Notes: generated by a model not told the origin, from the sequence alone. A stretch of DNA of 64,000 bases from Incurvaria masculella (GCA_946894095.1 OX335657.1:18104001-18168000); one strand, 5' to 3'; counted from the stretch's first letter, positions 34,014-44,457 are shown. Translations and numbers: made by a program.

Positions 34014-34484
34014 GGCCCTGGTACTAGCCAAATCGCAAAGTTAGACGAGGCACCCCAAGTTAACTAACTAAATCTGACGATTATAAGTGTCATTCTTACA
34101 ATATATGATTCCTTGTCTAGGATTCAACCTATTTTCGTTAATGTATGTTTCCTTTTTCTATACAAAATACATTGCGGAACAGGTGTCCATTTCCGAACGT
34201 TTTTGACTAAATGTAGAAATCTAAAAGAAAATGGATTTTTTTGTTTATGCATATATGCTGTTTTTGCTTATATCTAGAAATCGAATTACTTTCAGACTTC
34301 TAATGAGACAAATCAACTTTTTTATTTTTATTATTATTTAAATAAATGATGGAATCAAAAAATATTAACAATCCATCATCAGTCTGGAGTTCTATTTGGA
34401 TTTGTTGAAGCGTTTCACTACATATTATTACATTTGTTAAAAAGTGCATTTGTATGGCGCGAGTAGTTGGCTAGTCCTAGCGCC
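34014..34484 (-). mobile_element. 471-bp TTAA MITE, family F copy 4
   Basis: TTAA at 34010-34013 and 34485-34488; ends and length as in copies 2 and 3, inverse orientation. Confidence 0.85.
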
Positions 34485-34488
34485 TTAA

Positions 34489-34770
34489 GTGTGTACGCAG
34501 TACAGTCATCGAGCATGGAAGGACGGCAGTGGCAAAAGAAACTGATCCATGATACATTAAATGTCCCGGTGAAAAGGCAAGTTAGTGATGGAATCTGAAG
34601 TTTAGTTGCATTTCGTACCATGCTAACTGGTAAATGTCAGTTCTCTCACAAAACGAAGGTGGATGGCATGTCGCAACAAACTTCCACCATAATCCACGTA
34701 TTAAAGTTAGTCCCACCACGCTTCTTTATAATCTCTACATAAACATAAAAAAAAACAAAGAAAATAATAT
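34489..34770. other. No gene seen
   Basis: Unremarkable sequence between a MITE and a retroelement tail. Confidence 0.35.
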
Positions 34771-34777
34771 ATTTGAA

Positions 34778-34920
34778 ATGAAATGAAATGAAAAAATACT
34801 TTATTTGCAGCCATACGGTACAAAAATGCGGAAATTAATGCCATAAGGCATAAAAAATTCACGTAAAACAAAATAAATTAGAGAAAATATGGATGGAATA
34901 TATATTAAAATAAATTAAAT
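34778..34920 (-). mobile_element. 3' end of a non-LTR retrotransposon
   Basis: Minus strand: GCAAATAAAGTATTTTTTC followed by three ATTTC units. No coding part retained. Confidence 0.45.
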
Positions 34921-34930
34921 ACAAATACGT

Positions 34931-35055
34931 TTTTTTTTTTTTTTTTTATGTTAAGCGCGGCATATGGCGTACGCCAGGACCTAAAGGTGCCCGACGACGC
35001 CCATGGGTTTTCGAACATTCAGGGGGGCTGCGAAAACCATGCCGGCCGGCAAAAC
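34931..35055 (-). mobile_element. 3' end of a CR1/L2-type element, family K
   Basis: Minus strand GGCATGGTTTTCGCAGCCCC ... CCTGGCGTACGCC ... CGCGCTTAACATAAAAAA, ending in an A-run. Same family as 40265-40560, where coding sequence is attached. Confidence 0.55.
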
Positions 35056-35271
35056 GTACATACACTTAAACATATTAACAGACATAAGATACACACACAC
35101 ATATATTATTATAGAACATATAAGCAGATTTACACATACAAAAATACATTTATATATTTGGTAAAGAGCGGTAAAAAAAAACTCTTGCTTTTTGAGAACA
35201 TGTGACAAGAAACAATCAGGAAGTAAGGAAATGACATCTAAGATATATATTTATGTAAAATATTAATAATA

Positions 35272-36575
35272 ACGGGTGGTTAAATTTCAAGGGCCGATGT
35301 TGATTTTGAATAAAACACAAACTATTTAGGAAATTATTGTAATTTTATTTTATTATGATATATTGGTATTACTCAATTATGTATGAAACAAAATATCGGC
35401 CAAATGGGCGCCGCGACCACGGCGGCACACCTCCATCCGATGGTCCAAATTTTCGATGACCCTGAGGCATAATGGAGGTTCTATGCCGATAATGTGCCGA
35501 ATTATCTCATCCTTTAGCTCTTGAATTGTTGCTGGCTTATCGACGTACACCTTTTCTTTCAAATAACCCCAAAGAAAAAAGTCCAACGGTGTCAAATCAC
35601 ATGATCTTGGCGGCCAATTGACATCGCCATTACGTGAGATAACACGGCCATTGAATTTGTTGCGCAAAAGAGCCATTGTTTCGTTAGCTGTGTGGCAAGT
35701 GGCACCGTCCTGCTGAAACCACATATCGTCCACATCCATACCTTCCAATTCGGGCCATAAAAAGTTCGTTATCATCTCACGATAGCGAACACCATTCACA
35801 GTAACTGCCTGACCGGCCTCATTTTGGAAAAAATACGGCCCGATGATGCCGCCAGCCCATAAACCGCACCAAACAGTCACTCTTTGTGGGTGCATTGGTT
35901 TTTCGACAATCACTCTTGGATTCTCATTCGCCCAAATGTGGCAATTCTGTTTATTGACGAATCCACTGAGGTGAAAATGTGCCTCATCACTGAAGATGAT
36001 TTTCTTCGAAAATTGATCATCCACTGTTGCCATTTCTTGCCACCATTCTGCCCATTCACGACGTTTGGAATGGTCAAGAGGCTTTAGTTCTTGAGCCAAT
36101 TGCACCTTGTAAGCGTGTAAATGCAAGTCTTTATGCATAATGTTCATCAACGACGAGCGTGAGAGGTGCAATTGTTGGGCACGACGACGAGTTGAGGTGG
36201 ACGGCTCTTCAGCCACACTATCGCGAACAGCAGCAATATTTTCTGCAGTACGAGCTGTACGAGCATGCACTGGTGTTCTCACATCTTCTACAGACCCGGT
36301 TTGCTCGAATTTTTCCACGATTTTTGCGATTGTACGCACATTTGGACGATCAAATTGACCAAAAAAATCACGAAGTGCACGATATGCATTTTGATTTGAA
36401 CGCCCATTTTCATAATAAGTCTGGATAACTTTAACACGTTGTTGGATTGTGTATCTCTCCATGGTTCAAATTGAGTAAGTCTGAAATAGAGAAATGTCAA
36501 ATAAAATTCGGAAAAAAACTTGGCGTTTAGGTGTGGTTCATATTCAACATCGGCCCTTACAATTTAACCACCCTT
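35272..36575 (-). mobile_element. Complete mariner/Tc1-type DNA transposon
   Basis: 1304 bp flanked by TA at 35270-35271 and 36576-36577. Terminal inverted repeats of about 32 bp (GGGTGGTTAAATT and AAGGGCCGATGTTGA shared) differ at only a few positions. It holds one uninterrupted transposase gene on the minus strand. All features of a structurally complete element are present; activity is not shown. Confidence 0.9.
35377..36462 (-). CDS. mariner/Tc1-superfamily transposase
   Basis: 361 aa, the usual length for this superfamily. N-terminal helix-turn-helix region at about 1-60 (RYTIQQRVKVIQTYYENGRS), a second DNA-binding helical region at about 85-125, and a DDE domain from about 150. The catalytic acidic residues are D159 in IIFSDEAHF, D252 in WFQQDGATCHTA and D289 in SCDLTPLDFFLWGYLK. 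There are 92 residues between the first two and 36 between the last two. The third residue is Asp, as in mariner, but the spacing is longer than DD34D and the motif wording differs from classic mariner. It cuts and pastes the element at TA targets by recognising the TIRs. The start ATG at 36462 is the first in frame; the frame has no stops. No sign of domestication: TIRs are present and there is no added domain. Confidence 0.9.
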   Translation of the reverse strand: MERYTIQQRVKVIQTYYENGRSNQNAYRALRDFFGQFDRPNVRTIAKIVEKFEQTGSVEDVRTPVHARTARTAENIAAVRDSVAEEPSTSTRRRAQQLHLSRSSLMNIMHKDLHLHAYKVQLAQELKPLDHSKRREWAEWWQEMATVDDQFSKKIIFSDEAHFHLSGFVNKQNCHIWANENPRVIVEKPMHPQRVTVWCGLWAGGIIGPYFFQNEAGQAVTVNGVRYREMITNFLWPELEGMDVDDMWFQQDGATCHTANETMALLRNKFNGRVISRNGDVNWPPRSCDLTPLDFFLWGYLKEKVYVDKPATIQELKDEIIRHIIGIEPPLCLRVIENLDHRMEVCRRGRGAHLADILFHT

Positions 36576-36579
36576 TACC

Positions 36580-37060
36580 TTTCCACCACTAATGGTCGTT
36601 TTACTCAGTTCAAATTTGTTTTTAATGCAGGGAAAATATATATTTATTCACGCCAAAGAAGTATTAATATAAGTGTAAGTATAAATATTTAACTTGTTAT
36701 GTGCGTGCGTACATAAATGCACACAACTTTTTTTACACGAAATATTTTAAAAGCCTACTCTGTTGGTATTTGAAATGCCGGTTCCTTTCATTACTACTTT
36801 TCGCGTTTACGCAATGAAATCAATCACTCATGGTTTTCCGCATGGAAGCTTGTGTGACGAAACGTAACGCGCACGTTATCTTCGAACGTAAGTCGAATAA
36901 TTTGATCTCACAAAAAGCATCTTGCTTCCGTCCGCATTACGATACTCGATCGATATCTACGTTATGCAGCGCGGGACGCGTACTGTATATCGTCACTTGC
37001 ATACAACATTAACGTTGTCCTGTAAATACTGTTTTTTCTATGTAACCGGAATTAGGTACT
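36580..37060. other. No gene seen
   Basis: AT-rich, then a CpG-containing patch at 36780-37010 without a conserved ORF. Confidence 0.4.
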
Positions 37061-37065
37061 TTTAT

Positions 37066-37338
37066 TAGCCGCTCGCAGCTTAGTGACGTAGAGACTTGCC
37101 TTGCATTCCAGAGGTCTGGGTTGAAATCCCCGCCACGTTCATGTACCACTTTCTGTTTCTTTCTGAGATATGTAAGTGTACTTCGTCACTTCGGTTCCGA
37201 ATCCATCTTAAATTGTAGGTTCCCTTCCCCTACTAGGTGGTAGGTTTCAAGCAGGCCCAGATTGGCTCTAGCGCATTGAATGAAACTATGGTCGACGCGG
37301 CAATGATAACTTGTCCCTGTTTTCCAGTGCAATTTTAA
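37066..37338 (+). mobile_element. tRNA-headed SINE, 3' truncated
   Basis: Head with CTTAGTGACGTAGAGACTTG and GGTTGAAATCC, body to CCAGTGCAATTTT, then lost. Confidence 0.65.
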
Positions 37339-37436
37339 AGTAGGTCGCCTTGACGCCACCAGTCGTGATAAATGAGGAGTTTTCTTCTTCATTGTTAGCA
37401 CTTTGGCCACGACTCTATTAACAGCCTGTTAATAAG

Positions 37437-37482
37437 TAGACCAAAGAAGTAGTAGAAGTAGACCAAAGAAGTAATATAAGTA
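37437..37482 (+). repeat. Short tandem repeat
   Basis: Two adjacent copies of a unit built on TAGACCAAAGAAGTA. Confidence 0.5.
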
Positions 37483-37799
37483 GTATTTGAGACACAAAGG
37501 GTCCGTTGTGGCGCGCTCTATGAATTGTGTTCGTGAACTTTGAACCGTTTTAACCGTCACAGATTAATAATGACAAACAATAAAAGATATTGGATTCGAA
37601 AATGGTTTCGTAGATGCTTAGTAACGTTATCTGGATAGTTTACCTTTTTTTAAGAGGAGTGGTCACGCCGACAGAAAGACCATTTAAATATTAACAGTCG
37701 TATTCAGAGAGGACCTGTCAAAACTTAGTACGAGATTAGTATTGGACTGACCATAAGAAAAACCGGTTGAGGCGTACGGCTGTACGATATTTTCCATTC

Positions 37800-37983
37800 A
37801 TCAACGACCTAGAAAACAAGGTTTTCCAATAATACAAAACTCTATTTGAACCGGCCAAGAAGGTGGAACAGCTTCTAAAATCAGTGAAAGACGCATTACC
37901 GCCACTCCAGTCGGCAGATGTACACGAAATACCCCGTAGCTGTGGGAAATCCCACATCGGCCAAACAAAACGAAGCATTAATT
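37800..37983 (+). pseudogene. Penelope-like element fragment (GIY-YIG region)
   Basis: In frame from 37851 the sequence reads KKVEQLLKSVKDALPPLQ, then DVHEIPRSCGKSHIGQTKRSI. This matches the start of the C-terminal GIY-YIG endonuclease of Penelope-like retroelements. The GIY position is VHE and YIG is HIG, and a stop follows at 37981-37983, so it is a decayed relic. Upstream reading is interrupted by a stop. Confidence 0.65.
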
Positions 37984-37989
37984 AAAGGA

Positions 37990-38535
37990 CATTGATTTTT
38001 TAATTGTATGTATTTAATGGATACGATATTACTGTCATCTCATTAAATTGAGTTTCAGCGACATTTTAATCAGATTTTGAAAATAATCTTAATTTTTTTT
38101 GGTCGCGACATTCGTCGGAAGCAGGATGTGTGCGACGAATGTCACGACCGAAACTTTTCAAATTATTTAAAAAATATGATTACAATGCATCAAATTTAGA
38201 TTTCGCTCAAACTCAAATTAATAGATTTTTTAGTCTTACATTTAATGGCTTTGGAACACGAGTAACTAATAAACAGAAGACAAGCAAGAGACTGTCCTTA
38301 AGATGACATTTCATAGCGCATTTCTCTTCACGGTGCTTTCCATTCCGAAATGTCGAAAGTATGTAGAGTAGGATGTCGAGTCAACAGCAGTAGCAATGTT
38401 GCGGCATTGTCGAACAGAGATGGCGCTAGCAGCGACTTCGCATAACACCACGTAGATTGCAATCACTTTTGAATGTGGATATTAAGAGGCAGTGTTCCTT
38501 GTGTATAAAGTGATGTCTCTTCACAATGACAACTT
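37990..38535. other. No gene seen; contains a short hairpin
   Basis: AT-rich with a 17-bp stem hairpin at 38101-38149. An AGATGGCGCT word at 38418-38427 resembles the core of CTCF sites. Confidence 0.4.
38101..38149. repeat. Hairpin, 17-bp stem and 15-base loop
   Basis: Arms GGTCGCGACATTCGTCG and CGACGAATGTCACGACC pair with one mismatch. Function unknown. Confidence 0.6.
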
Positions 38536-38539
38536 TATT

Positions 38540-38821
38540 TATACGTAAAACAACAGTTTATACTAGTACTATTGATTTTTAAGATAAAATGTAATTTTCG
38601 CTGCCCTGCCAAGATACCGTATTCAAAACAGCGTGCCAACCCAAGCAGCGCAACCGTGAACCGAATCATCGACCAAGCACGCTGAGGTAGCGAAAACATT
38701 CTTGCTGCAAAAGTTACTGTGAACGGTGTTTGCGAAGTCGCTTCAAGTTTAAACGATCGTAAAATGTGTTCTTAATTCAAACATCCGAAGTGACGTTTTT
38801 GTTTTACTTTCGATTTAATTG
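38540..38821 (+). promoter_or_regulatory. Candidate noncoding first exon
   Basis: A GC-richer patch ending in ATTG then a good donor, GTGAGT at 38822. A TATAAA lies at 38504-38509. No protein of note is encoded. It could be an upstream 5' untranslated exon of the plus-strand GRIP-domain gene at 48330. Inference only. Confidence 0.2.
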
Positions 38822-39089
38822 GTGAGTCAAAGCATAAATCTATCTACATATATAGAAATTGAACGCGTTTCTTGTTAGTGTAACATAATTCCTTGAGTAC
38901 CTAATTAGTGCATTTGAACGCATTTGAAGTTTATATTTGTGACCAAATACATACAGCATATGGCAAAATTCTACTGGGGTAACTAGGTAGTGGCATAGTC
39001 CCTTACGTAATACTGCAGGTGTTGTTTTATGAGGGGGAGATTCGAACGGATGCGGTGTCTATAATACAAAACAGGATAGAGTTCGTGTA

Positions 39090-39205
39090 AAAACTGGCCA
39101 AGTGCGATTCGGACAAGCACACGAAGGGTTCCGTGCCATCGTGCAATATTTAACAAAACAATCACGCTTTTTGTATGAGGGCCTCCGAGGGGGCCTCCTT
39201 AAATA
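39090..39205 (+). mobile_element. Family A fragment, left end only
   Basis: CTGGCCAAGTGCGATTCGG ... TTTTTGTATGAGG; head to head with the next inverse copy. Confidence 0.65.
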
Positions 39206-39211
39206 AGTGTT

Positions 39212-39508
39212 AGTTTTTAGGGTTCCGTACCTAAAGGGTGAGAACGGAACCCTATTACTAAGCCTCCACTGTTCGTCCATCCGTCCGTCTGTCACAGGGC
39301 TGTATCTCATGAACCGTAATAGGTAGGCAGCTGAAATTTTCACAGAGTGTGTATTTATTTTGCCGCTATAACAACAAATAGGTAAGATTAAAAAATAATT
39401 CAAATTAAAGGGGGCCCCCATACAAAAAACGTGATTTTTTGTATTAAATCTTTAACGATGGTACGGAACCCTTTGTGTGCGAGTCCGACTCGCACTTGGC
39501 CAGTTTTT
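39212..39508 (-). mobile_element. Family A interspersed repeat
   Basis: Nearly complete minus-orientation copy from TAGGGTTCCGTACCTAAAGG to CTCGCACTTGGCCAG, with a short CCGTC microsatellite. Confidence 0.75.
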
Positions 39509-39510
39509 GG

Positions 39511-39567
39511 TATTGATGGTACGGAACCCTTCGTGTGTGAGTCCGACTCGCACTTGGCCGGTTTTTA
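39511..39567 (-). mobile_element. Family A terminal fragment
   Basis: GGTACGGAACCCTTCGTG ... CTCGCACTTGGCCGG: an additional right terminus in tandem with the previous copy. Confidence 0.7.
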
Positions 39568-39574
39568 ATGATTA

Positions 39575-39680
39575 CTGTTTGCGGTAGTTATGGCAGCAAT
39601 AGAAAAACACACTCTGTGATTTCAGCTATCTTTATGAGATACAGCCCGCTGACAGACGGACGGAAAGACGGACTGCCAGA
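39575..39680 (+). mobile_element. Family A internal fragment
   Basis: ACACTCTGTGATTTCAGC, GAGATACAGCCC and GACAGACGGACGG match the centre of family A. Confidence 0.55.
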
Positions 39681-39911
39681 TATTACGACTCTTAAGTTTC
39701 TGATTTCAAATATTGATTCAAATTACAATTTATTGATAAAAATATTAAAAGAACAATGCACGATTTCAAACGTAAAATACTCACCAATTATAGGTACATA
39801 CCAACTTAATTGAGATTTTCCGGCCTTGGGTTGGTTACGAAACGAGCTAAAGTAGCAATATTGTAACCAAGTCTTACAAAAGACCGTATCATTAGATGAG
39901 AAGTCAGTTCT

Positions 39912-40155
39912 GGGGGTCCATTCAGGGTAAGAGTGAGTTCGAATTCGCCACTAAATATCAACTCACTTTTTTAAATACTTAATGTTTCCACACTTCTAGA
40001 ACATCATTACAGTTAGGTTAAAATCTGGTTTGTCCCGTAAATCCGTTGGAAGTATAAATAACGGTTCCGTTATTTAAATAATCATATATTTCCCAGCTAT
40101 TTTTAGGTTAACTCACTCCCGAACTCGAACTCACTCTTGCTCTGAATGGGCCCCC
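39912..40155. mobile_element. 244-bp MITE, family H copy 3
   Basis: Exactly the length of copies 1 and 2, with GGGGGTCCATTCAGGGTAAG at the left and CTGAATGGGCCCCC at the right. Confidence 0.8.
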
Positions 40156-40264
40156 TGGTAGTTCCCAAAATGAATACTCGCATTGAATAATTCAATTATT
40201 GTTTGTAATGGGTAGGTTAATTCCGTTACCCATTACAACTTTGGCATTGTCCGTTACTCTATTG

Positions 40265-40560
40265 GTTTTTATTTATGTAAAGCGCGGCATTTGGCGTAAG
40301 CCAGGACCTCTTAAGGTGCTCGACGACACCCATGAGCTATCCAACTTTTAAGGGGGCTGCGAAAACCATGCCGGCCGGCCAGGTGCTTCTTCACACCATG
40401 TTTGAAGGATCTCAGGTTGCACTTTAGGGGAAATATTCCATAGTTTACCGACCCTATAGATGAAGGATCTAGAGGATCGGTTGGTTCTGATGTAGGTGGC
40501 TAGGCCACAGGTTAGGCTGTGTAGCCGGCAGTCCAGGGGAACCGTACATTTCAATTGACA
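40265..40560 (-). pseudogene. CR1/L2-type non-LTR 3' end, family K
   Basis: Minus strand encodes RSSRSFIYRVGKLWNISP, the C-terminal signature common to CR1/L2-type RT proteins (RSF.YR..KLWN.LP), followed by the 3' UTR shared with 34931-35055. No RT core remains. Confidence 0.6.
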
Positions 40561-40714
40561 CTTAACAATGAGGCACTAATGAATAATTGATAAGAAATAT
40601 GGCTAGGCTATAGATTTTGTCGCCAAATCGTTTTCAGAAATTCAGGTTCATACGTTTTCTTGTAAAAAACTTCAGTAGTGTTACACCATTATATGGAATA
40701 GTTTTTTTTATCAT

Positions 40715-40918
40715 TTTATGGATCTACATATGGATTACCATACCACAGCTATAAGCTCAACACACCGCATGAATTGAGTGTCATGAACCTTGCCGTTATG
40801 AGCACGGCTGTCTTATTGCCGCTTCGTCCATCTTTCAACCAATGCTTTGGCACCACCCAGGTGGGCTATTGCCTAGTGGGAACCTACAGTTTTACAAGGA
40901 TTCCGAATCTTCGAGCGG
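40715..40918 (-). mobile_element. SINE, degenerate, head to head with the next copy
   Basis: ATTGAGTGTCATGAACC, GAGCACGGCTG and GGAACCTACAGTTTTACA in the order of the minus-orientation SINE. Confidence 0.6.
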
Positions 40919-41322
40919 CTCGTAGCCTAGTGGCGCGGGGACTGGCCTAGCGTACCAGAGGCCCGGGTTCAATACCAACTTGCACCACTGTCTTTCTCTT
41001 TCAGAGTTCGATAAGTGCATTTCGTCACGAATGCGAGCTGCTCCATGGTTCGGAATCCATGTAAAACTGTAGGTCCCCTTCCCCTACTAGGTGGTAGGGT
41101 TTAAGCCCGCCCGGGTTGGTACCATCGCATTGGATGAAAAGATGGTCGAAGCGGCAATGAAAAATTGTCCGTGTTTTTCATCCAGTTCAATGTAGCCGTG
41201 CTCATAAAGGGAAGGTCCTGGCATGGCACCTAATTCCTTCGGGAATGTGGTGTATTGGGCTAATATCATAACGGTAGTTGTGTGGTATTAGCCATCCATG
41301 TCAGGTCGCATAAAAAAAAAAA
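40919..41322 (+). mobile_element. Full-length tRNA-headed SINE (reference copy)
   Basis: Begins CTCGTAGCCTAGTGGCGCGG. A box TAGCCTAGTGGCG and B box GGTTCAATACC are spaced as in a tRNA, so RNA polymerase III could start here. The body follows and the A-run at 41312-41321 ends the copy. About 400 bp; no protein encoded. Confidence 0.9.
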
Positions 41323-41426
41323 TATCAAGCATAAACTGGCATTTTTGACGAAATTTTTGACATCCAACTCAGAAAGAGAATGTAAGTGGTACATGCCAAA
41401 GACGGGATTGAGAAATTCACGGCTGT

Positions 41427-41753
41427 TTTTTAGGGTTCCGTACCCAAAGGGTGAAAACGGAACCCTATTAATAAGCCTCCGCTGTCCGTCCGTCCGTCCG
41501 TCCGTCCGTCCGTCCGTCCGTCCGTCCGTCCGTCTTTCCGTCCGTCTGTCACAGGGCTCTATCTCTTGAACCGTAATAGTTAGGCAGCTGAAATTTTCAC
41601 AGTGTGTGTATTTATTTTGCCGCTATAACAACAAATAGGTAAAATAAAAAAAATAATCAAGTTTAAAGGCCCATACAAAAAACGTGATTTTTTGGTGTCG
41701 ATGGTACGGAACCCTTCGTATGCGAGTCAGACTCGCACTTGGCCGGTTTTTTG
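41427..41753 (-). mobile_element. Family A interspersed repeat
   Basis: Minus orientation with a long CCGT microsatellite (41483-41545) and both terminal hairpin words. Confidence 0.75.
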
Positions 41754-41759
41754 GAAACA

Positions 41760-42380
41760 GATAATTTACTTTCACAGATTTCCCTCCTCCACGGATGTGA
41801 ATGGGTGTAAATGGCGCCTGTGTTGGGAAAAGTCACCAACAATTTTCCCGAACTTTTTGATTAACTTGCTCTTAAAACGAGATTTCCCCATCAAGAAAAC
41901 CGATGTATCAATGGAAAAATAATTTATTTCTTAATCGAATTGCCGTTTGAATTATTATAGCCTTGCACACGGAGCTAAAGTCACTAACGAAATTTAAGTT
42001 ATCTTCCAAACATAAACAAAAATCGAATATTTCACTTTGATATTTTGTCGAATTTAAATTAAGGTAATTTATGGTGGTTAAATTAATGAAAACACCGAAA
42101 AAAATATTGTCGATTGCAGGAAAACTCACTAACCTGATAGGTATTGTCACTAATTACAAAAGTAGGCAAATTTCTGTTTGGAAAATTTTACCGAGCACAT
42201 GTGTCAATATGTAGATATGCATAATTTATGAAAGAAAACCGTGTCTTTAATTGGTTATTATATAATATTAATAATTTAATATATTGTTTTATAATTTATG
42301 TTAGTAAATATTATTCATGTTAAAAAAAAATTATTAATACTTAGAAATGTTCAAAGTTAAAAAAATCTTTAAACTCGATT
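41760..42380. other. No gene seen
   Basis: AT-rich, no conserved ORF or repeat. Confidence 0.4.
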
Positions 42381-42384
42381 TTAG

Positions 42385-42706
42385 CCCAGTGGCGCGATGC
42401 CTTGCAATTCTGAGCGCGGTTGGGTTGTGGATGGGTGACCATTTTCAACCGTTGAGGCTGGCCGTGGCTCGGATTCCACGTAAAACTGCAGGTCCCCTTC
42501 CTTACTTACTAGGTGGTTGGGTTAATCCCGCCAGGGTCGGTATCATCGCATTGAATGAACGATGGTCGATGCGGCAATGAACATTGTCCGTGTTTTCCAT
42601 CAAGCTCAATGCAGCCGAGCAATATAAGAAAGGTCCTGGCATGGCACCTAGTTCCCATGTGGTGTATTAGGCTAATATCTGACCGACCATGTAAGGTAAC
42701 ATAAAA
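42385..42706 (+). mobile_element. SINE with partial 5S-like head
   Basis: AGCCCAGTGGCGCG at 42386, then GGATGGGTGACC (5S box C word) at 42430-42441. The 5S box A region is lost. Body and A-tail follow, and a family A repeat starts in the A-tail. Confidence 0.75.
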
Positions 42707-43026
42707 AAACCGGCCAAGTGCGAGTCGGACTCCGTACCATCGCACAAGATAAAAAAAAAACACGTTTTTTGTATGGGGCCCCCCTTTAATTATTATTATT
42801 TTATAATGTTACCTATTTGTTGTTATAGCGGCAAAATAAATACATAATCTGTGAAAACTTCAGCTTCCTACCTGTTACGGTTCATGAGATACAGCCCTGT
42901 GACAGACGGACAGACGGACGGACGGACGGACGGACGGACGGACGGACGGACGGACGGACGGACGGACAGCGGAGGCTTAGTAATAGGGTTCCGTTTTCAC
43001 CCTTTGGGTACGGAACCCTAAAAAGG
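42707..43026 (+). mobile_element. Family A interspersed repeat
   Basis: Starts in the A-tail of the preceding SINE. Carries about 14 CGGA units (42907-42964). Confidence 0.75.
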
Positions 43027-43029
43027 TAT

Positions 43030-43370
43030 CTCGGAACTGAGTTTTTAATTAGCGCCTTTTCCCAATGTTGTGAAGAAATGTTGTACGGATAATATTGGTG
43101 TGGAATAAATTGTCAACGCTTTACACAAATCGGATACTTAATATATTAAACCAACTTACTGCTGTTTATTCGATGGAGCCAAATCCAAATGTTTGCCAAC
43201 AACGAAAGCGAGCTAAAATGAGAACCAAGATATGTACCTAGTGACCGTGGGGAGTGATTACTGGCCAATCACCGTGAGACGAACCGGCGGCCTACGAGCG
43301 TGGAAGGACGAGAGTAGCAATCGAAACTCGTCTGTAGGGGACCGCGCGGCGCCGCTGCGGCGCGTAGCCA
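43030..43370. other. No gene seen
   Basis: Includes a GC-rich run at 43335-43365 with no ORF support. Confidence 0.35.
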
Positions 43371-43371
43371 C

Positions 43372-43488
43372 TTTTTAGGGTTCCGTACCAAAATAGTACC
43401 AAACGGAACCCTATTGATAAGCCTCCGTTGTCCGTCCGTCTGTCACAGGGCTGTACCTCGTGAACCGTAATAGGTAGATAGTTGAAAT
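43372..43488 (-). mobile_element. Family A fragment
   Basis: TTAGGGTTCCGTACCAAAATA to GTAATAGGTAGATAG; truncated. Confidence 0.65.
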
Positions 43489-43825
43489 AGATTCCACACT
43501 TTGATGTTTAGATTTAGATAACAATGAAAATAACCCCAAAATATACACATTTTCGGAGGTTAGCGTCGGGTGGAGCCTTAACGCACTCATCAACTGCCTA
43601 ACACCACAAATTAATCCAACACCAAGATAGCCAGCTTCACTGTAAAATTAATTTGTAGGGAAACGGAAATGTTGTCGCAGCATTACGCTACGAAACATAA
43701 CTTACGCAAGAAATCGCTGCGGAGTGCGCCATAGAGATCGGTTGCGATGCATCTGGCCGCGTTTCTTGGATCTTGCGGCCGACCGCCATGCACCAGTGCT
43801 AGCTTTGTACAGTGGAACCACAGAA
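43489..43825. other. No gene seen
   Basis: Mixed composition, nothing recognised. Confidence 0.35.
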
Positions 43826-43829
43826 TATA

Positions 43830-44176
43830 AAAGACGGCCAAGTGCGAGTCAGACGCGCACACGAAGGGTTCCGTACCATCGTACAAGATTTAACAACACA
43901 AACAATAAAACACGGTATATACAACATAATACAATATGCAAATAAAACGAACAATAAAATCACGTTTTTTGTATGGGACCCTCTTTAATTTTTTTATTTT
44001 TTTATTTTACCTATTTGTTGTTATATCGGCAAAATAAATACACACTTTGTGAAAATTTCAGCTGCCTACCTATTACGGTTCATGAGATACAGCCAGACGG
44101 ACGGATGGACGGAAGGACGGACAGCGGAGGCTTATTAATAGGGTTCCGTTATCACACTTTGGGTACGGAACCCTAA
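43830..44176 (+). mobile_element. Family A interspersed repeat
   Basis: ACGGCCAAGTGCGAGTCAG to GGTACGGAACCC, with extra A/C-rich sequence near 43893-43950. Confidence 0.7.
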
Positions 44177-44277
44177 TATTGGTACTTCACCAAACTTACC
44201 ACTTTCCCGTTGAAAGTCAAAATGAACTATTATTTTGTAAATCTGCCTAGGTTTTTTCGTAGAGTTGCATATACTTA

Positions 44278-44457
44278 GGCTGAGATAAATAGTCGTAACA
44301 GAAACTAGACTAACGAAAAGTAGTAATTTGTGACGTCATTTTGCATTACTTTGAGATTTCGTCCATACATAATTTGTTAAACTGACATCACAAATTAGTA
44401 CTTTTCGTTAGTCAGAATCTATGGTCTTAGTTTATGTTACGACTATTTATCTCAGCC
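44278..44457. mobile_element. Palindromic MITE, family G copy 4
   Basis: GGCTGAGATAAATAGTCG at the left, its inverse at the right; TTA before and TTG after. Confidence 0.8.

Noticed and set aside
35377..36462. Domesticated transposase gene (SETMAR-like)
   Set aside because: Intact TIRs and TA flanks and no fused domain; it is an ordinary element.
42907..42964. Regular short repeats resembling an array
   Set aside because: A CGGA microsatellite inside an interspersed element; no spacers, so not a CRISPR array.
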